The notes beneath the pieces are model-generated. The model saw only the letters and a program-made list of their open reading frames with translations, did not search any database and had not been told where the DNA came from. From assembly GCA_002309475.1 (NCBI GenBank), contig DBXJ01000090.1, forward strand, positions 373 through 24,585: 24,213 nucleotides of DNA, in the 5' to 3' direction. Positions within the stretch are counted from its first letter, which is position 1. Each line of letters starts with the position of its first letter. The position numbers were made by a program, and so were the translations under genes. This DNA is from Bacteroidales bacterium UBA1215. GTDB taxonomy: Bacteria; Bacteroidota; Bacteroidia; Bacteroidales; WCHB1-69. This document shows positions 14,543-22,661 of the stretch, piece by piece.

Positions 14543-16513
14543 ATGGAAGAGACAAACAAAATGAACGAAGAAACTGAAAAAGTTGAACATCAAGACGTTA
14601 ATCAACAAGAAAACGTCACTCCAGAATCAGTGCAGGAAGTAATTGAAGAGGCAACAACTGCTGAACCGACTTCAACCGAACCCAAAGTAGAAAACCCTCA
14701 AGAAGCATCGGTCGAGACTCCCACAGAAACTGTGGAAGAAAATATTTCAGACGATATGTTTGACCATTGTAGCAAAGAAGAGTTGGTGTCGGAATTTGAA
14801 AAATTGTTGCAAGAACCGGATATTACCAAAATTAAACGACAAGTTTCCTTGTTGAGAAGTCGTTTTTTAATGTTATTGAAAGAAGAAAAAGATCAAGCCA
14901 AAAAGGCTTTTATAGATAATGGCGGCAATGTTGAGGAATATACCTTTGAGCCGGACGAAACAGACAAAAAGTTTGATGATGTTTTTGGACGCTACAAAGC
15001 TGCCAAAGCTAAACAGGAAGAAGACAAAGAGAAAGAAAAATTAGAAAATTTGGCAAAAAAACAGGCCTTATTAGACGAATTGAAGGTGCTGGTAGATGCA
15101 GACGAATCGCTTAAACAAATATATGACCACTTCAACGAAGTGCAAGCCAAATGGAAAGAGATAGGTGCAGTTCCGCAAGCCAGTGTCAACGATTTGTGGC
15201 AAACTTATCATTTCTATGTGGAAAAATTCTTCAACAAAGTAAAAATCAATCGTGAATTGAGAAATTTGGATTTGAAGAAGAATTTAGAGCGTAAAATAGA
15301 ATTGTGTGAAAAGGCAGAAGCCCTTCTTTTGGAAGATTCGGTATCAAAAGCTTTCAAACTTTTACAACAGTATCACCAAGAATGGAAAGAAACTGGTGCA
15401 GTAGAAGAAGAAAAGAAGGACGAATTGTGGAATAGATTTAAAGCAGCTTCCGATCAAATCAACCAAAAACACAAAGAACAATATACACAAATGCTAAAAG
15501 AGCAAGAAGAAAACTATCAAGCCAAATTAGCATTGTGTGATCAATTGGATGAATTGTTGTCAAAAGACTATAAGTCTTCTGTCAAAGTTCTAACTGAAAC
15601 TACCGACAAAGTCAATGAATTGTTCAAAGCATGGAAGACCTTAGGACCAGCTCCAAAGAGTGTTCATGAAGAAGTGTGGGATCGCTTTCATAAAAAAATG
15701 AATGTATTTTTTGAAGACAGAAAAGAATTCTTCAAGAAAGCCAAAGAGAACTATGCGAACAATATCAATATGAAAATCAATATCTGTATGAGAGCAGAAG
15801 CCATTGCTATACGTACAGATTGGAGACAAGCTACAAAAGAAATACAAGAATTGCAACAAGAATGGAAAACCATAGGAAACATTCCTCGTAAGCAGTCGGA
15901 AGAATTGTGGCTTCGTTTCCGCAAAGCATGTGATGAATTTTTTGCCGCAAAAGAAGCTCATTATACCGAGAATGTAGCCAATATGACAGAAAATTTAGCC
16001 AAAAAGGAAGCCCTCATTCAAGAAGTGAAGGATTATGCTCTTGCCAACCAGCAAGATGCTGATTTAGAAGCTATGCAGGAATTCCAAAGACGCTGGACAG
16101 AAATAGGTGCAACAACATCTGAAACAAGAAATCAACTTTGGAATGATTTTCAAACGGCTATCAAGCAAAAATTTGCTGAAATAAAAGGAAATGTAGCAGA
16201 AGAAAAGAAAGAAACATTCGAAAGTCGTGTTGAAAAATGCATAGAAGACATGCAAGACGCCAATAAAGAAAAACAAGCGGCTAAAAAATTGAAAGGCATG
16301 CAAGAGCAATTGCAACAACGTATCAATGAATTGTCAGAAGAAATTAGATTGTGGGACAATAATCTTATCTCTTTTGCAAAATCGAAGAGTGCAGAAACGT
16401 TGAAAAAACAATTGGAAGAAAAGAATGCTCAAAAGCAACAGGAAATTGACAAATTGAAAGAAAAATTGTCATTGATAGAGAAGAAGAAAAAGGAATTACT
16501 CAACAAAAAATAA
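14543..16513 (+). CDS. DUF349 multi-repeat coiled protein
   Basis: Cytoplasmic protein of 656 residues with no signal peptide. Residues 1-75 are acidic, low-complexity and rich in E/T/P. Five DUF349 repeats follow, each with a W-K-x-I/T-G core and a second W fifteen residues later: W204/W219, W281/W296, W364/W379, W441/W456, W518/W533, giving a period of 77-83 residues. The C-terminal about 110 residues form a highly charged coiled coil ending in lysines. DUF349 proteins are widespread in Bacteroidota but their function is not established. The ATG at 14543 is the first in frame; ATG 14561 is a less likely alternative. It is monocistronic, with its own promoter and terminator. Confidence 0.92.
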   Translation: MEETNKMNEETEKVEHQDVNQQENVTPESVQEVIEEATTAEPTSTEPKVENPQEASVETPTETVEENISDDMFDHCSKEELVSEFEKLLQEPDITKIKRQVSLLRSRFLMLLKEEKDQAKKAFIDNGGNVEEYTFEPDETDKKFDDVFGRYKAAKAKQEEDKEKEKLENLAKKQALLDELKVLVDADESLKQIYDHFNEVQAKWKEIGAVPQASVNDLWQTYHFYVEKFFNKVKINRELRNLDLKKNLERKIELCEKAEALLLEDSVSKAFKLLQQYHQEWKETGAVEEEKKDELWNRFKAASDQINQKHKEQYTQMLKEQEENYQAKLALCDQLDELLSKDYKSSVKVLTETTDKVNELFKAWKTLGPAPKSVHEEVWDRFHKKMNVFFEDRKEFFKKAKENYANNINMKINICMRAEAIAIRTDWRQATKEIQELQQEWKTIGNIPRKQSEELWLRFRKACDEFFAAKEAHYTENVANMTENLAKKEALIQEVKDYALANQQDADLEAMQEFQRRWTEIGATTSETRNQLWNDFQTAIKQKFAEIKGNVAEEKKETFESRVEKCIEDMQDANKEKQAAKKLKGMQEQLQQRINELSEEIRLWDNNLISFAKSKSAETLKKQLEEKNAQKQQEIDKLKEKLSLIEKKKKELLNKK

Positions 16514-16542
16514 AAAAGAGGTGCATTGCACCTCTTTTTTTT
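16512..16542 (+). terminator. Intrinsic terminator after the DUF349 gene
   Basis: GAGGTGC (16518-16524) and GCACCTC (16528-16534) form a seven-base stem around ATT, extended by A6/T6 pairing and followed by T8 in total. It overlaps the stop codon by a base or two. The T-run on plus and A-run on the left make it potentially bidirectional, but only a plus-strand gene ends here. Confidence 0.88.
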
Positions 16543-16586
16543 AAATAAAACTTCTTGATTTTATTCCATAACTCACAACTTTTTTG

Positions 16587-16594
16587 TACATTTG
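16587..16594 (+). promoter_or_regulatory. -7 promoter element of the S8 protease gene
   Basis: TACATTTG followed by CATTTT matches TAnnTTTG, 17 bases before the ATG at 16612. A T6 tract lies just upstream. No clear -33 box. Predicted leader about 12 nt. Confidence 0.6.
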
Positions 16595-16611
16595 CATTTT
16601 AATCTTCTACC

Positions 16612-19353
16612 ATGAAAAAGAAACTTTTTTTGATAGTGGTCATCATAGGTGTACAATGTGCTATTGTTGCACAACAAATAGTTCATGTAGTTCCTAATAC
16701 TTACATTTTAAAATTGAAGGAAAATTGTAGAACAACTTTATTGCAAAAAAGTATTTCCACCGCATTGCAATCTTCTACTATATCCATAGAAAGAACCTTT
16801 CCCACTCATCAGGCTCTAACGCATAAAGCCAATAGCCGGATGGTGGATTTGTCTTTATTCTATACTTTGGTAGCGGATGCCAATTCCGACAAAGTGATAG
16901 ATGAGTTGATGAAAACGGGTTGCTTTGAATATGTGCAACCCAAATATTTGCACTACAATCTGTATGTGCCCAGCGATAGTCGTGTGGAAAGCCAATGGCA
17001 TTTGAATACTATTCAAGCTTACGATGCATGGAATATTTGTCAAGGAGACACCAATGTGGTGATAGGTATTTCAGATTCCGGTTTGGATACAACGGTAGTG
17101 GACATTATGTCTAATATCAAATACAACTATGCCGACCCGATAGACGGTATTGACAACGACAACGACGGTTTTGTGGACAACTATTATGGTTGGAATATAG
17201 TCAATAATAATGGCAACATTTATCGTACTGTCATTCATGGTACTTTTGTTGCCGGCATTTCTTCTGCCACTACCGATAATGGTTCAGAGTTGGCAGGAGT
17301 GGGATTCCGCTGTAAGTTTTTGCCTGTCTGCAATCAAAATTCCACACTCGGATTAGTAGGAGGCTATGAATCAATTGTCTATGCTGCAGATCATGGCTGT
17401 CAAATTATCAATTGTTCGTGGGGAGGCATTAGTCCGTACGATCCTTATGGGCAGGATATTATCAACTATGCCACTTTTAATCGTGGAGCCTTGGTAGTAG
17501 CTGCCGCCGGCAATACCAACGGACAATATACTTTCTATCCTGCCGGATATGACAATGTTTTAAGTGTTGCCGCCACCAATATCTCCGATGAAAAGGCAGA
17601 TTTTTCCACTTATGATTATACTGTGGACATTATGGCACCCGGCAAAGCTGTCTATTCTTGTTTGGGGTCTTCTTATGGCACCTCTGACGGCACTTCGTTT
17701 TCGGCACCCATTGTTTCAGGTGTGGCAGCATTGGTAAAATCGGCTTATCCGAATTTTACTCCACAACAAATTATACATCGTATTAAAGCCACTGCTGACC
17801 CAATTGACACCATCGGTAATAATAGCAACTATTACGGACAAATGGGAGCCGGTCGTGTGAATGCCTATCGTGCTTTGACGGATGTATTGCAGCCTTCTTT
17901 GGAAATGTCTGACATTAATTATAATAAGCAGGATAAATTAATGGGAGACACTATTCATATTTATGGTAATTTTACCAATTATCTTGCTCCTGCCGACAAT
18001 GCCAAAGTGGTTGCCTCAACGAGGTCGGAAAAAGCAATATTGGTGAACGATACTTTACATATTGGCACCCTGGCAATGATGGGTAAGACACAATATACCG
18101 ATGCGGTTATTGATATTGTTTTAACAGAAGATATGACCGAAAGTCAGGAAATTCCCATTCGTTTGGAATATTATGACAGCACTACTTATCTGGGTTTTCA
18201 ATATGTTTGCATTCGCTTGAGTGATGTCGTTGTTATAGATACCAACGAACAAATTTTTACCATGACTAATTGTGGCAAAATGGGGTATGCTGACAATTAT
18301 TATAAATATGGTCAAGGTATTACCAGCAAAACAACAGTTGTGAGTATGTTAAATCATGGTTCTTTCTTGTTTGGTAACAATTCTTCAAGAATATCCGACA
18401 ATATTGCCTTGTCGTTGCATGGCAACGAAATGGTTAATGTTGTTGCTCCTCATTTTGTAGTAGAAGATGCTGTTGCCGACATGCAGGTAGAAACCATTTT
18501 CAATGATGCCAATGCAGGAGGAAATAAATTTGACATAGAAACCATTCATACTGCTTATGCGTGGACAGATAGCAATTTGAAAGGTACGACCATACAACAA
18601 TTTGCCATGATTAACAAAAGTGTTACTGCAATTGACAATTTGTATGCAGCTTTGTTTATGGATTGGGATATTGGCATTTCCACTTCCAATCGTGTGATGT
18701 ATGATGCTAATACAAGAATGTCGTACACTTATTCTATCTTTGACGGACAAATGGTAGGAGTAAAATTTTTATCAAACTATCCTACCAAAGTATATGCTTT
18801 TGACAATGACGGTGGCAATTTGAGCATGAAAATTTCAAATGGCATTACCGATTTGCAAATATATAATGCATTAACAACCAATCGTTTGGAGGCAGGATTG
18901 GCAGCAAATGGCAACGATGTAAGTACCATGACAACCTATGGACCTATGCAAATAGCATCCATGGATACGATTACAATTGCCTATGCTATTATCATTGGCA
19001 ACAATTTGTTGGAGTTGCAGCAAGGTGCCAATGCCGCTCAAGAAAAATATAATGCCATTACCAGTGTAGTTGATGATACAATAATAGATGATGCCATTGT
19101 TGACCATCCGGTCATCGATTGCAAAATATTTCCTAATCCTACCAACAATACAATTTCCATTTCAACTAAAGGTCATGAAATTATGTCAAGAATTGAAATA
19201 ATTGCCTTGGACGGCAAGAAACTTCTTGTCTTTGACGAAGTGAATGATAGTCAAAAGGATATAGATGTTAGACATTTGGCATGTGGTATTTATTTTGCAA
19301 AAATATATACCGATACAAAAATATTAATTCTCAAATTTGCAAAGGATAACTAA
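16612..19353 (+). CDS. Subtilisin-like S8 protease exported by type IX secretion
   Basis: A 913-residue secreted serine peptidase. The signal peptide (MKKKLFLIVVIIGVQCAIVA) is followed by a propeptide-like region (about 22-125). The S8 catalytic domain (about 130-425) has D155 (GISDSGLD), H209 (VIHGTFVAG), the oxyanion Asn301 (AAAGN) and Ser362 (GTSFSAP). An Asp/Asn-rich loop at 178-190 looks calcium-binding. The region about 430-830 is beta-rich and of unknown role. The last about 75 residues (IFPNPTNNTISI to GIYFAKIYTDTK) form a T9SS type A sorting domain, so the protein should cross the outer membrane by T9SS and be surface-attached or released. Around the catalytic His the usual GHGTHVAG is IHGTFVAG, a modest deviation. 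Physiological substrate unknown. Confidence 0.93.
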   Translation: MKKKLFLIVVIIGVQCAIVAQQIVHVVPNTYILKLKENCRTTLLQKSISTALQSSTISIERTFPTHQALTHKANSRMVDLSLFYTLVADANSDKVIDELMKTGCFEYVQPKYLHYNLYVPSDSRVESQWHLNTIQAYDAWNICQGDTNVVIGISDSGLDTTVVDIMSNIKYNYADPIDGIDNDNDGFVDNYYGWNIVNNNGNIYRTVIHGTFVAGISSATTDNGSELAGVGFRCKFLPVCNQNSTLGLVGGYESIVYAADHGCQIINCSWGGISPYDPYGQDIINYATFNRGALVVAAAGNTNGQYTFYPAGYDNVLSVAATNISDEKADFSTYDYTVDIMAPGKAVYSCLGSSYGTSDGTSFSAPIVSGVAALVKSAYPNFTPQQIIHRIKATADPIDTIGNNSNYYGQMGAGRVNAYRALTDVLQPSLEMSDINYNKQDKLMGDTIHIYGNFTNYLAPADNAKVVASTRSEKAILVNDTLHIGTLAMMGKTQYTDAVIDIVLTEDMTESQEIPIRLEYYDSTTYLGFQYVCIRLSDVVVIDTNEQIFTMTNCGKMGYADNYYKYGQGITSKTTVVSMLNHGSFLFGNNSSRISDNIALSLHGNEMVNVVAPHFVVEDAVADMQVETIFNDANAGGNKFDIETIHTAYAWTDSNLKGTTIQQFAMINKSVTAIDNLYAALFMDWDIGISTSNRVMYDANTRMSYTYSIFDGQMVGVKFLSNYPTKVYAFDNDGGNLSMKISNGITDLQIYNALTTNRLEAGLAANGNDVSTMTTYGPMQIASMDTITIAYAIIIGNNLLELQQGANAAQEKYNAITSVVDDTIIDDAIVDHPVIDCKIFPNPTNNTISISTKGHEIMSRIEIIALDGKKLLVFDEVNDSQKDIDVRHLACGIYFAKIYTDTKILILKFAKDN

Positions 19354-19407
19354 AAATAAATAATAGTATAAAAATAGAAAATAAGAAATAAAATAAATAA
19401 GTGTAAA

Positions 19408-20604
19408 ATGAAAATATTAGTTTTAAATTGTGGAAGTTCTTCTATCAAATATCAATTGATAGATATGGACAACAATGCCAAAGTAATGGCAAAAGGTTTA
19501 ATTGAAAGAATTGGTTTGGAAATGGGTGAATTCACTCACAAATACCATGGTGAAAAACACTACGAACAACTGCCCATTCCTGATCATGTAGCAGGCATCA
19601 ATTTGGTGTTAAAGGCTTTAACCGATTCCAAAATGGGAGTTATCAGTGATTTGAAAGAAATCAACGCTGTTGGTCACCGTGTAGCTCATGGCGGAGAAAA
19701 ATTTTCTCAAAGTGTAGTTATTACAGAAGAAGTAATCAAAGAAATAGAAAAATTGAAAGATATTGCTCCTTTGCACATTCCGGGTAGCGTGGCCGGCATA
19801 CGAGCTATGCAAAAAGTATTGCCCAATGTGCCTATGACTGCCGTATTTGATACATCTTTCCATTTAACCATGCCGGCTGAATCCTATTTATATGCCATTC
19901 CTTACGAATATTATGAAAAATATCGTCTTCGTCGTTATGGATTCCATGGTACCAGCCATAAATATGTAGCAGAAAACGCTGCTAAAATGATTGGCAAGGA
20001 TTGGAAAAATATGAAAATTATCACCTGTCACTTGGGTAGCGGAGCATCTATAGCCGCCATTAAAAATGGTCAATCGGTTGATACTTCTATGGGATTCACT
20101 CCATTGGAAGGTTTGGTAATGGGTAGCCGTTGTGGTGATTTGGATGCAGGTGCTCTTATCTATTTGGCAGAAAAAGAAAATTTAGACATGAAAACGTTGA
20201 ATACCATACTCAACAAAAAATCAGGATTGGTAGGTATAAGCGGAGGCAAACAAGATATGCGTGATGTACGTGCAGGCAGAGATGCAGGTGACGAACGTTG
20301 CACTTATGCTTTTAATATGTTTGCTCATAGAGTAAAAAAATATATAGGTGCCTATACTGCAATTATGAATGGTGTAGATATGGTAGTGATGACAGGTGGT
20401 ATCGGAGAAAATGCTTGGTTTATGCGTGAACCTATTCTTTCTAATATGGAATTTTTAGGTATTTCCATAGACAAGGCAATCAACGAAGCCACTGTAGGAG
20501 ATGCTCAAGTAATTTCCACTCCTGATTCCAAAGTAACTGTTGTAGTCTTCCCAACTGATGAAGAGTTGGTAATAGCACAAGACACCTTGAATTTGGTACG
20601 ATAA
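19408..20604 (+). CDS. ackA: Acetate kinase
   Basis: Converts acetyl phosphate and ADP to acetate and ATP, the final energy-yielding step of acetate fermentation. The 398 residues match the family. Visible motifs are LNCGSSSIKYQL (6-17, including N7 and the GSSS loop), R91 in GHRVAHGG, D148 in VFDTSFH, H180 in RYGFHGTSH, the HLGSGASI phosphate loop, PLEGLVMGSRCGDLD, MTGGIGEN, and TDEE near the C-terminus. The usual partner pta is not adjacent in this window. The 54-bp AT-rich gap to the protease shows no TAnnTTTG promoter, so the start of transcription is unclear. A terminator follows. Confidence 0.97.
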   Translation: MKILVLNCGSSSIKYQLIDMDNNAKVMAKGLIERIGLEMGEFTHKYHGEKHYEQLPIPDHVAGINLVLKALTDSKMGVISDLKEINAVGHRVAHGGEKFSQSVVITEEVIKEIEKLKDIAPLHIPGSVAGIRAMQKVLPNVPMTAVFDTSFHLTMPAESYLYAIPYEYYEKYRLRRYGFHGTSHKYVAENAAKMIGKDWKNMKIITCHLGSGASIAAIKNGQSVDTSMGFTPLEGLVMGSRCGDLDAGALIYLAEKENLDMKTLNTILNKKSGLVGISGGKQDMRDVRAGRDAGDERCTYAFNMFAHRVKKYIGAYTAIMNGVDMVVMTGGIGENAWFMREPILSNMEFLGISIDKAINEATVGDAQVISTPDSKVTVVVFPTDEELVIAQDTLNLVR

Positions 20605-20630
20605 GTTTTACAAAAGTAGTACAAAAAAAA

Positions 20631-20656
20631 TGCGAGAAAATATCTCGCATTTTTTT
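20631..20656. terminator. Bidirectional terminator between ackA and the Suf-type genes
   Basis: TGCGAGA (20631-20637) and TCTCGCA (20643-20649) form a stem around AAATA, flanked by A8 on the left and T7 on the right. This arrangement can end transcription of ackA on plus and of the aroC-sufE-DUF59 operon on minus, whose last stop is at 20677. Confidence 0.88.
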
Positions 20657-20676
20657 ATTGTCATTTTTAGCAATTT

Positions 20677-20997
20677 TTAGTCCAACCCCAATTCCAATCT
20701 GGCAGCAGGACTCATTCTGTCAATATCCCACATGGGTTCAAAAGTGATATCTACTTTTACAGATGTAATTCCCGGTATTGACATTACCCGATTTTTTACT
20801 TCAGAAGGGAGTGTTTCTGCTACCGGACAATTGGGAGCTGTCAAAGTCATTAGAATATAAACTTCGTGTTCATTAACTTGAATGTCGTATATTAACCCCA
20901 TTTCCCAAATGTTGACGGGAATTTCCGGATCGTAAACATCCTTTAAAATTGCTACAATCTTTTCTTGTTCCGGTGAAATGTTGTTGAAATCGATCAT
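20677..20997 (-). CDS. DUF59/MIP18 family Fe-S assembly protein (SufT-like)
   Basis: A 106-residue cytoplasmic protein of the DUF59 family, whose members (SufT, PaaD, MIP18) help in Fe-S cluster maturation. Conserved segments are DPEIPVNIWEMGLIY (23-37), MTLTAPNCPVA with C57 (50-60), and MWDIDRMSPAARLELGL at the C-terminus (89-105). It begins one base after the sufE stop, so it is certainly in the same operon; that neighbour favours a SufT-like role over the phenylacetate-pathway PaaD. No sufBCDS genes are in the window. Confidence 0.92.
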   Translation of the reverse strand: MIDFNNISPEQEKIVAILKDVYDPEIPVNIWEMGLIYDIQVNEHEVYILMTLTAPNCPVAETLPSEVKNRVMSIPGITSVKVDITFEPMWDIDRMSPAARLELGLD

Positions 20998-20998
20998 G

Positions 20999-21415
20999 TT
21001 ATTGATTTTGATAGGTTAGAGCATAGCATTTAATTTTCTTAATCATGGATAGCAAACCATTGCTACGTGTTGGAGTGAGGTGTGAAGTCAGTCCGATTTG
21101 ATTGATGAAATCTAATTTTGCATCCAAAATTTCTTGAGGTGTTCGTTCCGATAGTACGCGTATCAGCAAAAATATAATACCCTTGGTGATAATTGCATCA
21201 CTATCGGCTTTGAAATAAAGTTTGCCGTCATTGTAGTTGGCTTGTAGCCAAACTTTTGATTGGCAGCCTTCTATCAGATATTCATCTTTTCGATATTCTT
21301 CGTCAATGATGGGGGCAGTTTTGCCTAAATCAATAATATAGGCGTATTTGTCCATCCAATCGTCAAAATAGGAAAATTCTTCAATAATTTTATTTTCAAC
21401 TTCTTCTATGGTCAT
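20999..21415 (-). CDS. sufE: Cysteine desulfuration protein SufE
   Basis: Accepts persulfide sulfur from the cysteine desulfurase SufS and passes it to the SufBCD scaffold. The 138 residues match the family. The active-site C51 lies in IEGCQSKVWLQ (48-58); other conserved parts are F-x-D-W near residue 20, the stretch ADSDAIITKGIIFLLIRVLSE in the middle and GLTSHLTPTRSNGL towards the end. Its ATG overlaps the aroC stop by four bases (ATGA), showing translational coupling. The DUF59 gene follows after one base. Confidence 0.96.
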   Translation of the reverse strand: MTIEEVENKIIEEFSYFDDWMDKYAYIIDLGKTAPIIDEEYRKDEYLIEGCQSKVWLQANYNDGKLYFKADSDAIITKGIIFLLIRVLSERTPQEILDAKLDFINQIGLTSHLTPTRSNGLLSMIKKIKCYALTYQNQ

Positions 21416-22464
21416 TTTGAATAAGCTTTAAATTCTAAATATTTGTCAATCAAACACAATGCTGTCATAGCTTCTACCACCGGCAAAACTCGCGGACAAA
21501 GGCAGATGTCGTGTCGTCCTGTTGCCTGCAATGTGGCAGCCTGGCCGTTTAGGTCCACTGTAGGTTGGTCTTGCATTATAGTAGGTATTGGCTTGAAAGT
21601 AGTGGTGAAATAAATCGGTTCTCCGGTAGAGATGCCGGCTGTGATGCCTCCGGAATAGTTGTGTTCGGTGGTGAAGTCGGGTTTGTATAAATCGTTGACT
21701 TGACTGCCATAACTATTGGCAAATTCACTGCCTAAACCCAATTCAAAGGCTTTGGCGGCATTGATACTTAGCATGGCTTTAGATAGGTCGGCAGATAGTT
21801 TATCAAATACAGGTTCGCCTATTCCGACAGGCATTCCCGTTGCCATACAGCCTACTTTACATCCTACACTGTCGCCATGTTGTCGGCAGTCGTCTAAAAT
21901 AGCTAACATCTGAGATGCTTGTTCCATGTTTGGACAATGCAAAATATTTTCTTTGGCGGAAGATAATTCCAAATGAGGAAATCCTTCCACTTTGGCGGCT
22001 CCTATTTGCAGGGTATATGCTTCTATATGGATGTGTTGTTGTTCTAAGTATTGCATGGCAATGCAACCTGCAACTACTCTGGCGGCAGTTTCCCGTCCCG
22101 AAGCCCGACCGCTGCCTTGATGATCGAAAATGCCGTATTTCTGCCAATAGACATAGTGTGCATGTGAGGGTTTTAGCAATTTTTTTTCTTGTTGGTAGTC
22201 TTGGGGACGAATGTCATGATTGGGTATTAAAAATGCTATCGGTGTACCTGTGGTGGTGCCGTTTAACAATCCTGACAACCAAACTATCTCGTTCGTTTCT
22301 TGTCGTTGCGAGGTGGCTTGTCGCCGGCGGAGTTGTTCTTCTATTTGTTGTTGGTTGATGCGTATGCCGGCAGGACAGCCGTCAATAACACCTCCAACTG
22401 CCTGACCATGCGATTCTCCAAAGGTCGTTACACGAAATATCTTGCCAAAACAATTTCCTGACAT
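21412..22464 (-). CDS. aroC: Chorismate synthase, divergent form
   Basis: Last step of the shikimate pathway: FMNH2-dependent conversion of EPSP to chorismate. The 350 residues match the family. The key histidines are present: H19 in FGESHG and H101 in KPSHAHY. TTGTPI (71-76), GSGRASGRETAARV (117-130) and LPVVEAM near the end are also clear. Several usually conserved positions differ: the loop after LRRR reads QATSQRQETNEI, about four residues shorter than the E. coli PGTSRYTTQRREPDQV; SHAD is SHAH; RSSARET is RASGRET; and GRHDPC is GRHDIC. It is likely still a chorismate synthase. First gene of the aroC-sufE-sufT operon, with the promoter inside the 30-bp repeat. Confidence 0.94.
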   Translation of the reverse strand: MSGNCFGKIFRVTTFGESHGQAVGGVIDGCPAGIRINQQQIEEQLRRRQATSQRQETNEIVWLSGLLNGTTTGTPIAFLIPNHDIRPQDYQQEKKLLKPSHAHYVYWQKYGIFDHQGSGRASGRETAARVVAGCIAMQYLEQQHIHIEAYTLQIGAAKVEGFPHLELSSAKENILHCPNMEQASQMLAILDDCRQHGDSVGCKVGCMATGMPVGIGEPVFDKLSADLSKAMLSINAAKAFELGLGSEFANSYGSQVNDLYKPDFTTEHNYSGGITAGISTGEPIYFTTTFKPIPTIMQDQPTVDLNGQAATLQATGRHDICLCPRVLPVVEAMTALCLIDKYLEFKAYSK

Positions 22465-22483
22465 TGCTTACCTATTTACAAAA

Positions 22484-22513
22484 TGCAAAAGTAACATTTT
22501 TTTTGTTATCGTC
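22484..22513. repeat. 30-bp direct repeat, copy 1 (aroC promoter)
   Basis: Exact copy, including the T8 tract, of 23988-24017. It begins TGCAAAAGTAACA and ends GTTATCGTC on plus. On the minus strand it contains TACTTTTG (22493-22486), the -7 element of aroC, with an A8 tract upstream. Predicted aroC leader is about 15-18 nt. A related ACGTTTCCGTT follows at 22522. Confidence 0.9.
22486..22493 (-). promoter_or_regulatory. -7 promoter element of aroC-sufE-sufT
   Basis: The minus strand reads TACTTTTG followed by CATTTTG, matching TAnnTTTG, 21 bases before the aroC ATG. It lies within the 30-bp repeat. There is no TTTG -33 box; the A8 tract takes its place. Confidence 0.65.
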
Positions 22514-22661
22514 TGATGCTGACGTTTCCGTTGGCAGACAATGTCTTATGAAAATTTTATAAGTCTTTTTCCTGGAATACCTTTGGTTTGAAGGTTCTCC
22601 GCAGGATGCCGTGGCAAAGACAAGCATTGGCAGATTTTATCAAAATTTCTTCAAGATGCTG
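22514..22661. other. Gene-free stretch after the DUF4476 gene
   Basis: A 148-bp stretch between the DUF4476 stop and the aroC promoter repeat. It holds an imperfect palindrome CTTATGAAAATTTTATAAG (22549-22567) without a T-run on the minus strand, so termination there is doubtful. A minus-strand frame of about 35 codons without a start crosses it and ends at the TAA in this palindrome; it does not resemble any protein I know. Confidence 0.45.

Noticed and set aside
22549..22567. Palindrome after the DUF4476 gene as a terminator
   Set aside because: The stem is almost pure AT with one G-T mismatch, and no T-run follows in the minus direction.
1150..22569. 17-base match TTTTATAAGTCTTTTTC at about 1152-1168 and 22557-22573
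   Set aside because: One copy is the coding end of the 877-residue gene and the other lies in AT-rich spacer; the match does not extend and is plausible by chance.
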